The notes beneath the pieces are model-generated. The model had not been told where the DNA came from. It saw only the letters and a program-made list of their open reading frames with translations, and searched no databases. This document shows, in pieces, positions 1 to 10,986 of a DNA stretch of 64,000 bases. Each line of letters begins with the position of its first letter. Position 1 is the stretch's first letter. This DNA comes from Lucinisca nassula. Lineage: Eukaryota; Mollusca; Bivalvia; Lucinida; Lucinidae. The DNA lies in the NCBI GenBank assembly GCA_963580285.1, contig OY757026.1, positions 41,787,748 through 41,851,747 of the forward strand. The letters are read 5' to 3'. The translations under genes were made by a program, and so were the position numbers.

Positions 1-761
1 ATTCATCAATAATAATAATAAATATAGAAAACGATGCTACAGTTGATAGTAATAACAATAATAATGTATAAACACGCACGGCATTAATGGACTGATGTTG
101 TTCTTGGTGTTGAATAGGTATAAGAATAAAGAAGACCAGTCTCTTTGCTGATTGTGTTTGTCGGTTTGTAATATCCCTAAGGCTGTGCCCATTGATCAGC
201 CATTAGTGAATTCAACTCTGTTACACTGTTAAATTCAACACAGTTTTCCAGAAACATGATCAAACCGGTTTTGTTGAATTTGATACTGCAAATTCAGATG
301 TCGAGACGGTCAAATAATTCTAGCTTTGAGTTTATAACTGAACGGTTCATTAATAAGATTTCATTGTCTGCTCCTCTCCAAAATAGTGCAATACAATCAC
401 AATCGAGTCACTTGGCATGACACTTTGTGTCATATCTTTTCTTGTTAACTTTTTTGTCTATTACCAGTCGCCGTTTATCAAGTTATACTCTCGGATGCTG
501 GCGATTTTCATTTGAATCATATCGACAAACTAAGTTAAAATATTTGTTAATGTTTATGGTATATAAACTTTCGCACAAATGTTAATTTGCTGAGAAATGA
601 AATATAATGATAGAAAGTTTCGGTATTTTATGGGTATTTAAGCGAGTTGTTTAAAACGATAGAGTTTTAAAATATATTTCTCACGTTTCAGTGCATAAAT
701 ATCATAGTTATCAATATTATAGTCAATACATCTGCTCTTTATATAGGGAAAAATGGGGTTT
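1..761. other. AT-rich stretch without a gene
   Basis: No long open frame, RNA gene or recognised repeat was seen. The sequence is AT-rich with short runs such as AATAATAATA at the start. It is probably intergenic or intronic. Confidence 0.5.
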
Positions 762-1100
762 CATCACGAAAACACGCCTTTATAATTTTGAGCCCCTTGA
801 CCCCAACCCCCCCCCCCTCCCTCTTTAAGTGAAACTGGGGTTTGCAGGGGTAAACACTTTTTTGCATTTCTGCTCTAAAATATATATTGTGGGAACTCGT
901 TAGAACCGTCTCGGTGAGGCGGTTCTAACAAGTACCCACAATCTATATTTGAGCAGAATCCAGGTGTTTCTAACAAGTACCCCCAATCTATATTTTGACG
1001 GCAGAAATAAGAAAAATATCACAATTTTTCATCTTAAAATCTTATTGTTTTACGGCGGAAAAATTTACAATGTATTTGTACAAGCGTGTTTTCGTAATGA
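762..1100. mobile_element. Hairpin MITE, family A
   Basis: Both ends match the family A terminal inverted repeat: CATCACGAAAACACGCC at the left and its complement ending in TTTTCGTAATG at the right. The middle is a long stem (about 885-955) built on GAGGCGGTTCTAAC and its complement, flanked by CTGCTC/GAGCAG. A short duplication of the stem arm follows at about 960-1000. It has no coding capacity and is a non-autonomous DNA element. Confidence 0.8.
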
Positions 1101-1474
1101 TGTAGTAAGTTTATGCACTTTTATAGGGGGAGTGCGGTTAGATAAGGCTTAAATGTTTTAAAGGGATTTACAAGGTAAAATGACTCGAGGGAATAAGTGT
1201 GGCCAAAATTTTAAATCTTGCTGACTTTCGACTCCGGATCGCAGTGATGGACTTATAACATCTTGGGGTGTGCTGTTAACTTTCCAAAACCTGTCAGGAA
1301 ATATTTAGCCAAGTCACCTTTTATTCTAGATTAGCAGTCTTGGAACCCGTCATGCCGACAGTTTGCTCATATGAAGGGCATCGATGGTCCAAAACTTATC
1401 CCTATATTGAATGGTGACCTCTATCGTTCTCTATTACACCATGTACAGAAGTATAGGGCGCCCTTTTACCATTT

Positions 1475-1975
1475 ATTCCCTATTTATAGATATTCATAAT
1501 TATTTACGGATATCCATAATTCCAATTATGGATATCAGTCTCCATAATTCAGATCAATTTATGGATATCCATAATTCGAAATATGGATATCATAAATTCA
1601 AATCATGGATATCCATAATTCGGTCCATTTATGGATATCCATAATTCGATTTAAGGATATCCATAATTCGTTTTTGCAAATACATGCAATAAATAATGAC
1701 TGAAACAAAAGCTTTTGGTGTGAATTATGGATATCCATAATTCAAAATATGGATATCCATAATCCAGCCCGATTTATAGATCTCCATAATTCGATTTATG
1801 GATATCCATAATTCGAATTATGGATATCCATAAATCAGCGGAAAACTGGATATTCATATTTTGATTTATTGATATTCATCATTGGAATTAGTGATATCCA
1901 TAATTCGAATTATGGATATCCATAAATCGCTCTGAATTAATGATATCCATAAATCAAATTATGGTTGTCTATAAA
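1475..1975. repeat. Array of 16-bp palindromes (GGATATCC core)
   Basis: About 20 copies of the self-complementary word TTATGGATATCCATAA occur, most spaced 20-23 bp apart by AATTCGA-like linkers. Copies are diverged (GATATT, GATCTC and ATATCA variants) and one gap of unrelated sequence sits at about 1670-1720. No terminal inverted repeats were found. The small open frame inside it (1411-1644) is a by-product. Confidence 0.85.
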
Positions 1976-2366
1976 TATAAAACATTTTATGACGACCTGG
2001 CCGTAATTCATAATATGCAACTGAAGTAATGACACAAGAATATGAAGGACAGTCGTAATCACAAGAATACTTCATGTCTTCAAGGATTTTCTTTAGTGCC
2101 ATGCCTTTCACATGCAATTTGGGGTCGATTGTTAATCAATCAACCCAATCGATTGTTATCAATCGATCCAAAGTTACTTACTACAGACGTTTCCCGCGCG
2201 CTCTTGTGACTATCGCTGACCATAGACAAAATCAAGGTAATGGATACAATTCATAACAACGCAGTTCTTCACCCTGTCACGTGCGTGTAAAACTGGACTG
2301 AGTTTCTGTACTCGACCATTGGCAAACGGTGTAGACCCAGATCAGACGCCACAGAACCCTGTGTCT

Positions 2367-2876
2367 GATCAGGAATCGATACAATTAACCCACAACTCAC
2401 ATCAGAGACAACAAAGGAAAAGAAGCACAAACATGAAACAACATACCCTAATGGAAACATCAATAACGGAAAGCCCAAAGGACAGTTACTTTCCTACAAA
2501 ATGGCCAAATGGCTATCCAAAACAAAATAATATAAGCGACACACACTCAAAGACAAACCATAACAAAATTAAACCGCGACAGAAGAACCGCCTTGGAATA
2601 ACCATCGAAACGAAATCCAATGTGGGAGGGGGGGGGGGGTCTTAAATCGATTTTACGTGTCCACAATCCTCGCCCTTATTTCCGTCGCGATTTAGACAAA
2701 TAATCCGTTCAGTTCCCCTGAAGGCCTCCTAACTCATCAGTGAAACATCTCCGTGAACATAAAAATCAAACAATCACAGAGATGAAACAACGGTTGAGGA
2801 CTCGACAGCAAGAAACCACTGAAATGCTGGAGCAAAAGAAGACCAACAGTTAGACTCAAATGGGCCCGACCAGAGA
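2367..2876 (+). repeat. Dispersed repeat, family G, copy 1
   Basis: This 510-bp block aligns over its whole length with 26970-27467 in the same orientation. Shared landmarks are GATCAGGAATCGATACAATT, GGACAGTTACTTTCC, CCACAATCCTCGCCCTTA and ACTCGACAGCAAGAAACC. The first 50 bp recur inverted near 36810-36860 and 58505-58550. It sits next to a GCAAACGGTGTAGACCCAGA hairpin arm (2322-2341). A G-run lies at 2627-2638. Its class is not recognised. Confidence 0.7.
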
Positions 2877-2905
2877 TAGAAATTTGCCGGGGCCTGCTGA
2901 CCGTT

Positions 2906-3142
2906 GTATGGACAAGGGCTGTCATCACGAGGCTTGTTACCATCGGAAAGGATGTCTCTATCCACCCCTCACACTCATAGTAGAAGCTATTTCTTGAATT
3001 TTTGAACGAGAAGTCATTTGGACAAGTCGTATGGACAAGGGCTGTCATCACGAGGCTTGTTACCATCGGAAAGGATGTCTCTATCCACCCCTCACACTCA
3101 TAGTAGAACCTATTTCTTGAATTTTTGAACGAGCAGTCATTT
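2906..3142. repeat. Tandem duplication, 123-bp period
   Basis: Two head-to-tail copies start at 2906 and 3029, each beginning GTATGGACAAGGGCTGTC and ending near GAACGAGNAGTCATTT. They differ at only a few bases, so the duplication looks recent. The segment TCTATCCACCCCTCACAC is shared with the hairpin at 62417-62558. Confidence 0.85.
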
Positions 3143-4457
3143 CTATTGCTGACGCCCCCAACAGTTTGGTGGCACTATTGTCGCGCTAAATTACGTCATA
3201 GCGTCCAATGACGTCAGCCTTAACGGTGACTCCCGAAACAACCAATGCACATTAAACACATGATGATTCTCTACTTTATCTTATCCCTAGGTAGGATTAA
3301 CTATAGGATATGATAAGAGTTTTTATCTCGGGATAAAATCCAAGATTTCCTTATAACGCTCCCAGTATGTGAGTTCATTCACGTCTTATTTCACTAAAGT
3401 ATCTATAGCATGTCCCCATTAATGTAATTTTGCAGGCTTCCAGATCAAGGGTATTGTATTTCATCTGTCCATGGCCTACACGCATATTTACAACTAAAAC
3501 TAGTTCTTACGATGTACCGTTCACTTATCTTTTAACAAGAAAGAAAGACACGCTCCGGGTGCATTGCTTTAACCAAACGGTATGCCATTATGCTTCAAAA
3601 TTATTTAGTTATTAATTAAGATGTTACTTAATTTCAGTTTAGCAGATCTTTAGTTCGATAAGCTTAACAGAGTATCTCTGTCCACAAAGGAGTTTATGTT
3701 CTCTTTGCAAGGATGATTTATTATGCTTTCATCGATTTAAAAAGAGGCGGAATGTAAAATATTAAATAAGTATTGAGGACCTGACGTATTTAAAGGTTAA
3801 AAGACCAGTTTAAAATAATTTTAGTTGAAAAATCCTCAATGAGCTTTGTAAATAGAGAAACAGATATCCGTCCCTCGTTTATTATGTTAATGAGCATGCT
3901 GCCAAAAGAGTGCCAGATTGGAAATGGCTTATCAAAGCACATGCAATTGGCCGAAGCTGACTCTGAGACAACAATGGTCAAAATTATTTGGATTCCCGCA
4001 AATTAGGCCTCAGTTGTGTTCGCCCCACCTCAGTGGTCACGTAAGTTAGAAAATATAATGTGCATTTGAACTCCTACTTCTGTCCCTTGTTTTTTTTAAC
4101 AAAATAGATAAGAGCTGCAATTAATCTAAAAGTAGCATGCTTTTAGAGAAAACAGTCGATAGAAGCTATCGAAATTTTGGTTACTTGTTGAAGACTTGCG
4201 AAATGCTAGCATCAGATATTCTCATATAGGACTAATACAAGTTGGTAGCTAGCCGAAGAAAGTGCTTAATGTTCTTTTTTTCTGGAAGTTGGGCATTTTG
4301 CATCTGTTTGGGGACAATTAGTGGGCACTAGAAAAAAACCCGCGCAAGCGCGGGTATACTTGATGCCAAGTTTATAGCAAACAATACTTTTAGTGGTTTA
4401 AAGTTGAGAGGTGGTGATTTCAGGATATTCATTTTGAAGTTTACGCAAGGGACATTA

Positions 4458-4700
4458 AGATAACACGCCTATGTGATGATTACTCCTGCAAACTCCACTT
4501 TAAATAGGAAAAAGTGGTGTTTGCATGGCTATTCATTATTTCCTCATATCTGCTCTAAAACATAGATAGTGGGTATTCGTTAGAACCGCCTCGTCGAGGC
4601 GGTTCTAACTCGTACCCAAAATCAATGTTTGAAGCAGAAATAATGAAAATCTCTTTTTCCTCTGAAAATTTTCATTTTTTTTGGGGGGGGGGGGCGAAAA
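4458..4700. mobile_element. Hairpin MITE, family A, partial
   Basis: The left end has AACACGCCTAT. The central stem at about 4570-4620 contains CGCCTCGTCGAGGCG flanked by TTAGAAC/GTTCTAA. The right end decays into a G-run at 4683-4694. Confidence 0.7.
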
Positions 4701-4730
4701 TTTTTAGAAGCCATGTCTTCTGACCGCATG

Positions 4731-4858
4731 AAGGTATCAGTGGTGTATTTGGTCCAATAATCGAAACGTACTGCAAAAACTGTCTGAAACAATCCAGTGG
4801 CGAAACGACTCGACATCGCAAATTAGCGCTCTTAGACCAATCGAAGTACCAATCGAAG
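4731..4858 (+). repeat. Direct repeat unit 1 (pair with 5198-5324)
   Basis: About 127 bp beginning AAGGTATCAG and ending TACCAATCGAAG recurs at 5198-5324 in the same orientation with few differences. A shorter flank, GAAGCCATGTYTTCTGACCG, is also duplicated (near 4708 and 4990). This is a segmental duplication with about 470 bp offset. Confidence 0.8.
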
Positions 4859-5197
4859 ATGACAGTTTCGTCGATTTTCTTGAAATGAAGAATTCAGCAG
4901 AAAATTAAAGAAGGAATGGAAAAAGCGCAGTCGTTTTTCTCTTTGCTCGGTTATTTTTTCTCAACTTTGGATGTATAAGCCTGTGCTCGAGAAGCCATGT
5001 TTTCTGACCGCGTGCTTGATTTGCTTGGTTGAGTTTGACTACTTGATAAGGGTCATTCAGGAAGGAACAAAATTCCAGTCGTTTTATCAGTTCTGTGATT
5101 GTGTAGCAGAAACAACAAATAATTTACCACTTTCAGACGCGAGCACTTACCTTTGAATTCATGTTTTGTACCTGTGTGTGTGTGTACCTGTTTTGTG

Positions 5198-5324
5198 AAG
5201 GTATCAGTTATGTATTTGGTCCAATAATCGAAACGTACTTCAAAAATGTCTGAAACAACCCAGTGGCGAAACGACTCGACATTGCATATTAGCGCTCTAA
5301 GACCAATCGAAGTACCAATCGAAG
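5198..5324 (+). repeat. Direct repeat unit 2 (pair with 4731-4858)
   Basis: Second copy of the duplicated block. A short TG run (5175-5185) precedes it. No coding potential is evident. Confidence 0.8.
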
Positions 5325-5329
5325 TCGCT

Positions 5330-6050
5330 ACTATGTAAGCGCTTGTTGACAAAAAAAAACCAATCGCTGCATGTTTTCTGAGAAAATGGTTGGGAGAATT
5401 TTAAATTCGGCAATTGTCTAAAACCCAAAAATCACAAAATAAACGCAAATCATAGAGTTCATAAATCAAAATTATAAATAAAAGCAAAATTGTGACAACT
5501 CGATAACAAAAAAAACAACAACACCAAAATGATTGGTGTTTTTGCAGTTTATTGGATAATCTATTTATTTAGTAGTATAGATAGGTATATTCGTTTTAAA
5601 AGGTTGTCTATTAAATTGAGTAAGTATGAGATCAAATACAATTACTAAAGAGCATAATATAATTGTATTTTAAACAAGTTATTGTCTACGTCGCAGCGAC
5701 AAATTCCCTAAATTAACAGCACTGGCTGCACTGGTGGGTCGACTAACTCGTGTAGGATAAAAAATGGTCATAAACTTGGACTTAAGACTCTTTCGTTCAA
5801 CCAATTTAATACTGAGAAACATTTTCCAGTTCTTCAGGGTGCATTATTTCATTGCGTTCTGCTTATTCACCAGTATATGACAAGCAGTCCAAAATCTGTT
5901 CACTGACACGCGCCGTCTAATCAGGACTTTTAATGTCTGTTTAAAGTGAGGAAATTCGGTTAAAACGCACAATAAAATATGAAGCAGTTACCTAACACAT
6001 CTTATATTGTAACTGGACGTTGCGAAAGCTATAAGGTAGGAAACTCAACT
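5330..6050. other. Unannotated AT-rich stretch
   Basis: No gene seen. A family H fragment (CTGGTGGGTCGACTAACTC, about 5728) is the only recognised repeat piece. Confidence 0.4.
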
Positions 6051-6051
6051 A

Positions 6052-6392
6052 CAGTAGAACTTCGATGGCTCGAACACCGATGGCTCGTTTACCATGGATG
6101 TGTCGAACCTATTCTTGCGCCCCTAGCGAAATCCTCTACATTAGAAATAGTGGGACATAATTAAGGAGACTTTAGTCTTTTATCTTGCACATGTATGCTG
6201 TGTGTACTCATTATAATCGCCTCGATGAGGCGATTCTAATGAGTACACACAGCATACATTTTCATTCACCGAAAAGATGTCTAAAAGTATCTCGGTATGC
6301 CTTCTGACAGTAACCTCAGTGGCTCGAGCTACCCCTATCTCGAACAGATTTTCGAGGTCCCAAAGGTATTCGAGCCATTGAAGTTCGACTAG
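6052..6392. mobile_element. Pogo-like hairpin MITE, family B, copy 1
   Basis: The left end CAGTAGAACTTCGATGGCTC and the right end complementary to it (GAGCCATTGAAGTTCGACT) form inverted ends. A TA lies at 6050-6051. The centre at 6190-6262 is a near-perfect stem of TGTATGCTGTGTGTACTCAT with a GCCTCGATGAGGC tip. The TIR sequence and TA target resemble pogo/Tigger-type Tc1-mariner MITEs. It has no transposase. Confidence 0.8.
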
Positions 6393-6419
6393 TTATTTAA
6401 GGGTTTACAATATATAAAA

Positions 6420-7590
6420 TCTTTAGTTTGTGTTTGTGTTAATTTTATTGGTCAGCGAGAATCACATGGACAAACGCTGTTAAAACCCAGGCGGTATCGT
6501 CTGACGAGCAAATGACCCAATTAAGACGTCGCGGTTCGTTTTCATTAAGTTGTCATTCATCCCAATAAACTAAATCCTATATAGTATTACAAAAATAAGA
6601 AGTGATCCCCTTTAGTTTAATAGCTTTTCTGAGGTTTTCATCCCTCATTGTAAAACGAGACGCTTTACAAATGACTTTAACATACACTGAATAAGCCCTT
6701 TACAGCAATAAAAACATTCATCTCGAATATGTTTACCATATGTTAACTATTTCTGACTTGACGTCTCAATTTCATCCCAAAGAAAATTTGAATAAATTTC
6801 TCATCGCAGGGAAGTGATACAAATTGGAAAATCATATCTTATGAATACGCCTACAACAGTGGAATTGACTTGAACATATTAAAAAGCAATAGGTAGTTTC
6901 TATGCCTAGGTATATTAAGCGTAATGAGCCTTAATAAGATTTTGTGCTTTACAATTTTATCAGCAGTGTACAAGCTTTTACACCCGAACATAGCAGAGAT
7001 TTCAACACCTTCGGTCAACCAGAAAATAGCATCAATGAAGAAGAGGTTTATGAAACAGAAATTCACCGCAGTGTATAATATTATTGCTTTACACTTTAAC
7101 GTACCCTTTTAATATATTAAAGCATTAAAGGGTTGGTTTTAAATCCGTGTGAATCCAGTGGTTTTCTTGAATGACATCAATATAGTTGAGAATGAATCGA
7201 AATTGTGACATATGTGATGCGAAGACATGATGGGGTTTTATTTTGAATGAGAAAAATAAAAATAAACACCTGTTTGTACGCATAGATTAATAATGATTAA
7301 TTCACGTAAAGAAGCTTTATAAATTTGTACGTTTTTTAAACCTGTTGTAGTATCCCTTATCCTGGTGAACACGTCAACCTCTAACTTTGCAAACAGTGTA
7401 CATTCAGACCAGGTTGCTTCTAAAGAAACCACCTGATCAGGTTCTACATTGTTTGTCATGTAGTTTGTAAATTGAACATATACATTATAACAAGTCATCT
7501 GACTGGTTGATAATCAGAGACGGGTGTTGAAAATCAATTATTTCAGGGGAATAGGGCTTAAAGAGCTACTCTAAGTTTGTGTCAGCACAA
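6420..7590. other. Unannotated stretch
   Basis: AT-rich sequence with no recognised gene. Small open frames on both strands near 6851-7112 overlap in antisense and show no family signature. Confidence 0.4.
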
Positions 7591-7597
7591 AACTGCG

Positions 7598-8152
7598 CAT
7601 TACGAAAACATGCCTATACAAATACATTGTAAACAAAACCTGCAAAAAATCGTTTTTTTTAGATGTAATATTGTGATATTTTTCTTACTTCTGCTCAAAT
7701 ATAGATTGTGGGTACTCGTTAGAACCGACTCATCTAGGGGGTTCTAACGAGTACCTACAACATTACGAAAACATGACTATACAAATACATTGTAACCGTT
7801 ATCGCCGGAAAAATGAAAAATTTAAGATGAAAAATTGGATGTTTTTCTTATTTCTGCTCGAAATATAGATTGTTTACTCGCTAGAACCGCCTAATCGAGG
7901 CGGTTCAAATGAGTACCCACAATCTATATTTTTGAGCAGAAATAAGAAAAATAAGGTTGACCCCTGTAAACCCCAGTTTTACTATATAAAAGTGGGGTTA
8001 AAGGGGGTCAAAATTATATAGACGTGTTTTCGTGATGATCTATGTTTTAGAGCAGAAATAAGAAAAAAAGGTTTATCCCTGTAAAACACAGTTTTACTAT
8101 ATAACAGTGGGGTTGAAGGGGATCAAAATTATATAGGCGTGTTTTCGTGATG
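7598..8152. mobile_element. Family A MITE interrupted by another family A MITE
   Basis: The outer element begins CATTACGAAAACATGCC at 7598 and ends GTGTTTTCGTGATG at 8152. Its right stem arm is broken at about 7760 by a complete second copy (7761-8037) that has both ends and its own stem. The outer arm resumes at 8038 with ATCTATGTTTTAGAGCAG. The outer stem reads CCGACTCATCTAGGGGG, so its tip is decayed, while the inner copy is closer to consensus. Confidence 0.85.
7761..8037. mobile_element. Inner family A MITE (self-nested)
   Basis: Complete 277-bp copy with both terminal repeats, an internal stem around CGCCTAATCGAGGCG, and the ACCCCTGTAAACCCCAGTTT / AGTGGGGTT sub-terminal block. It sits inside the stem arm of an older copy of its own family. 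Confidence 0.85.
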
Positions 8153-8244
8153 GGGTCAGCGTCTCGATAAGACTTAAGCACATCGTTCAGACGTTATTTT
8201 ATATTTCATTTTTGCATTGTACGTAAGTATTTTATGATAATGGA

Positions 8245-8573
8245 GTGTGTGTGAATTCGGGTTTAACGTCACTTTCAACAATTTTTCAGTCATATCACGA
8301 CGGTGTCTGATTGCGACAGGGAGCTCAATGCTCACTTTTATAGTGCTGCCTCACTAAAGTATCATGTCCCAGACACATTATATGATACCACACCCAGTCA
8401 CATTATCCTGACACTGGGTCGACCAGTCCTAGCTCTACCCCTTAAATCTGAGTGCCAAGCGTGAAGCAGCTAGTGCCATTTTTAACGACTTTTGTATGTC
8501 GCGGCCCGGGATCGAACCCGTGACCTCCTGTTCCCCGGAGCGGACACTCTACCAACTGAGCTATCGGGGCCGG
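8245..8573 (-). mobile_element. tRNA-derived SINE T1, full length
   Basis: Read on the minus strand, it starts with a tRNA-like head (8499-8573) containing an A box (TAGCTCAGTTGGT) and a B box (GGTTCGATCCC). A conserved body (GGTCGACCCAGTGTCAGGAT, GAGGCAGCACTATAAAAG) follows, then the 3' end GACGTTAAACCCGAATTCAC with a (CA) tail. It is flanked by an exact 14-bp target duplication, TTTATGATAATGGA (8231-8244 and 8574-8587). It resembles molluscan SINEs of the RUDI/Meta-SINE kind; the exact family name is not certain. The head would fold like a tRNA but belongs to the SINE. Confidence 0.9.
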
Positions 8574-8599
8574 TTTATGATAATGGAAGGATAGTTGTT

Positions 8600-9015
8600 T
8601 TTTTGTCAATTCTCCATAAAACCTCTGTTCTGGGAATTCATTAGAACCGCCTCGTTGATGCGGTTCTAAAGAATACCCACAGCATAGGTTTGTTTGTTTG
8701 TTTGATTTGAGGTTTAACGTCCCCGTCAACATTATTTAGGTCATTTTAGAGACGTTGCTTCCAATTGTGTGGGACTTTTACCCGACATTGAGGTGAAATG
8801 GCATCTCAATCCCTGTCGCCCAATGAAACCAATAGGGTTTATAAGCATGGACGGGCCGACTCGCAGCAATTTTCCTGGGCAGGCTTAGACGTTCTAAGCG
8901 GATTACCTGTACTCATGTGCGGTGCAGCCCAATCTAGTTCTCCAAGCCCCGATGGGCGGGTGCGTACAACATAGGTTTACATGGACAAATAAGGAAAACT
9001 ATCCTTCAATTATCA
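8600..9015. mobile_element. Family A remnant hosting an S1 SINE
   Basis: A decayed family A stem at 8625-8686 (CGCCTCGTTGATGCGG) is followed by an S1 insertion. The outer arm resumes at 8966 with ACAACATAGGTTT. Confidence 0.6.
8691..8965 (-). mobile_element. SINE S1 copy
   Basis: Minus-strand retroposon. Its 3' tail is (CAAA)n preceded by GGGGACGTTAAACCTCAAAT, and its 5' head is CCCGCCCATCGGGGCTTGGA. Target duplication ACARCATAGGTT (8679-8690 and 8966-8977) shows it inserted into the family A stem. Confidence 0.85.
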
Positions 9016-9068
9016 CAAAATACTTACCATATGTAATCAACACATCGGGGATAATAGAGCTGGGGCCA

Positions 9069-9358
9069 GTTGTTTGTTTGTTTAATTTGAGGTTTAACGT
9101 CCCCGTCAACAGTATAAAGGTAATTTTTGAGCCGTTGCTTCCAATTTTGTGGGACTGTTACCAGACATTGAAATGAAACGACATCTCAAGCCCTACCGCC
9201 CAATGAAACCAAAAGGGTTTATAAGCATTTTTTTCTTGCACCGCTTTGCCTGGGCAGGCTTTGATCCTCTAAGCGGTTTACCGGTACTCGTGTGCGGGTC
9301 GGTTTCAGCTCTGCGTGGAAGCATCATGCAGCCCATCTATTTCTTCAAGCCCCGATGG
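9069..9358 (-). mobile_element. SINE S1 copy
   Basis: Contains the S1 tail, core (TAAGCGGTTTACCGGTACTC, minus-strand complement) and head. A second short piece of the head (CAGCCCATCTATTTCTTCAA) repeats at 9488-9523, about 150 bp downstream, suggesting an older overlapping copy. Confidence 0.8.
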
Positions 9359-9770
9359 CATTGTTTGTCTTTCAGTGTGTGAGTTTTGTTGCAATGGTTT
9401 GCATCAAGAAATTTGATTGGTTGATAATCAGTGGTTGGTGTGGCATATATAAATAATCAGCAGGTCAAGGGTTAATAGCCCTTCCTCTGCAGCCCATCTA
9501 TTTCTTCAAGCCCCGATGGGCGGGGTCGGGGGCCAGTTGTTTAAAGCATCGTTAACTTAACGAGCTCGTTAGCTGCAAACTGTTAACTGTTCTAGCAAGT
9601 AAACTATCTAAAAGGGTTATTTGTGAAGGAAAAAATGAGAGCAGTTTTGCATTTGTAAAAGCTGCTCTTTTTTTCAGCAAAACTATTAGCATATTTGCCA
9701 CATTAAATGAATAAAGTTTTAACGACACGTTTACTAACGACGTCGTTAGTTTTGAACAACTGCCACCAGG

Positions 9771-10036
9771 TTTCTTTGTTTTTCGTTGTGTATGTTCTTT
9801 ACACATATGTTCTTTGTTTTTCGTTGTGCATGTTCTTTACACATATGTTCTTTGTTTTTCGTTGTATATGTTCTTTACACATATGTTCTTTGTTTTTCGT
9901 TGTATATGTTCTTTACACATATGTTCTTTGTTTTTCGTTGTATATGTTCTTTACACACATGTTCTTTGTTTTTCGTTGTATATGTTCTTTACACATATGT
10001 TCTTTGTTTTTCGTTGTATATGCTCTTTTCACATGT
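9771..10036. repeat. 38-bp tandem repeat
   Basis: About seven copies of a 38-bp unit containing CTTTGTTTTTCGTTGT and ATGTTCTTTACACATATG. Neighbouring copies are almost identical. Because the unit has few stops, overlapping open frames (9707-10086) appear. They are not genes. Confidence 0.9.
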
Positions 10037-10058
10037 ACGCATCACGAAAACTCGCCAA

Positions 10059-10142
10059 CATAAATTTGACTACCTTTATAAAATAAAACTGGGGTTTACA
10101 AGTAAACCCCAGTTTTATTTTATAAAGGGAGTCAAATTTATG
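10059..10142. repeat. Near-perfect 40-bp-arm palindrome
   Basis: Arms 10059-10098 and 10103-10142 are complementary with one mismatch and a 4-bp loop. The arms contain AAACTGGGGTTTA, which is the sub-terminal block of family A, and TCACGAAAAC sits just outside. It looks like two family A ends fused head to head. Confidence 0.8.
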
Positions 10143-10747
10143 TATACAGAGCTGAGGTGCAGAATTTATGTATACAGAGCTGAGGTGCAGCCAACACTAT
10201 TGTATGCATGTGAAACATGGACAGTTTACCAACGGCACGCCAAAATAAGCTGTCTTAGAAAACTCTTAAAGATTAAGTGGCAAGACAGGTGTCCATACAC
10301 GGAAGTCATGAAAAGAGCAGGGATGCAGAGTGTACACACTCTTCTGAAACTAGCCACAGTTAAGATGGACATGTTACCAGAATGCTTGAGGAGCGGTTGC
10401 CAAATAAAATTCTCCTAGGATGGTGAACTAGAAATTGCAAATGTTTCTATGGTGGTCAGAAGAAGCGCTTCAAGGACACATTCAAAAGATCCCTCATGGA
10501 CTTCAACATATCAACAGAGTCATGGGAACAAATTGCACAAGACAGGCGAGATCTCATCAAAAGGGGTGCTAGTGAACAGGAGGCAAAACGAATCAGTGAA
10601 GCTGAGCAGAAAAACGCACATCGCAAAGCCAGAGCTAATGCATCACCAACAGAGCTGTCTTCCCCTAACCTATGTTGTTCTATCTGCAACAGACAGTTCA
10701 TAGCTAGAATTGGTTCCTTCAGCCACCTTAGAACACAAAAACAGTAA
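10138..10747 (+). pseudogene. Non-LTR retrotransposon C-terminal remnant
   Basis: This is the broken 3' end of a LINE reverse-transcriptase reading frame. One frame (about 10168-10330) gives LLYACETWTVYQRHAK and LRKLLKIKWQDRCP, the post-RT segment seen in many animal non-LTR elements. A second frame (10496-10747) ends with a C-terminal zinc-knuckle-like segment, CCSICNRQF...SHLRTQK, in which the last His is changed. Between them the frame is shifted and stops are present, so it cannot be functional. A 29-bp direct duplication (TTATGTATACAGAGCTGAGG) lies at its left edge (10138 and 10167). No RT catalytic domain is left. The clade is not settled from so short a piece. Confidence 0.8.
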
Positions 10748-10811
10748 TATTTCACAAATATGATTACGACTGGTCATTGTCAGTAATGACAGACGAACTA
10801 TTATTATCATT

Positions 10812-10986
10812 TATCTTATTTTCGATCAAAAACACAGATTGTGGATACTCGTTAGTGCTGCCTTGCCGAGGCGGTTCTAACGAGTATTCACAATCTGTTT
10901 TGAGGAATCAGAATTTTTTATCTGAAATTTTTAATTTTTGGTGGTAAAATTTTCAGTATATTGGAATATGTGTTTTCGTAATGGTG
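10812..10986. mobile_element. Family A MITE remnant
   Basis: Retains the stem (GATACTCGTTAG ... CGAGGCGGTTCTAACGAGTA) and the right end TGTGTTTTCGTAATGG. The left end is missing. Confidence 0.65.

Noticed and set aside
8499..8573. tRNA gene
   Set aside because: It is the head of a full-length T1 SINE bracketed by target duplications. The same applies to tRNA-like parts at 21571, 33063, 41000, 62721 and 63220.
9707..10418. 210-codon frame beginning in the 38-bp array
   Set aside because: Tandem repeat fused by chance to the LINE remnant downstream.
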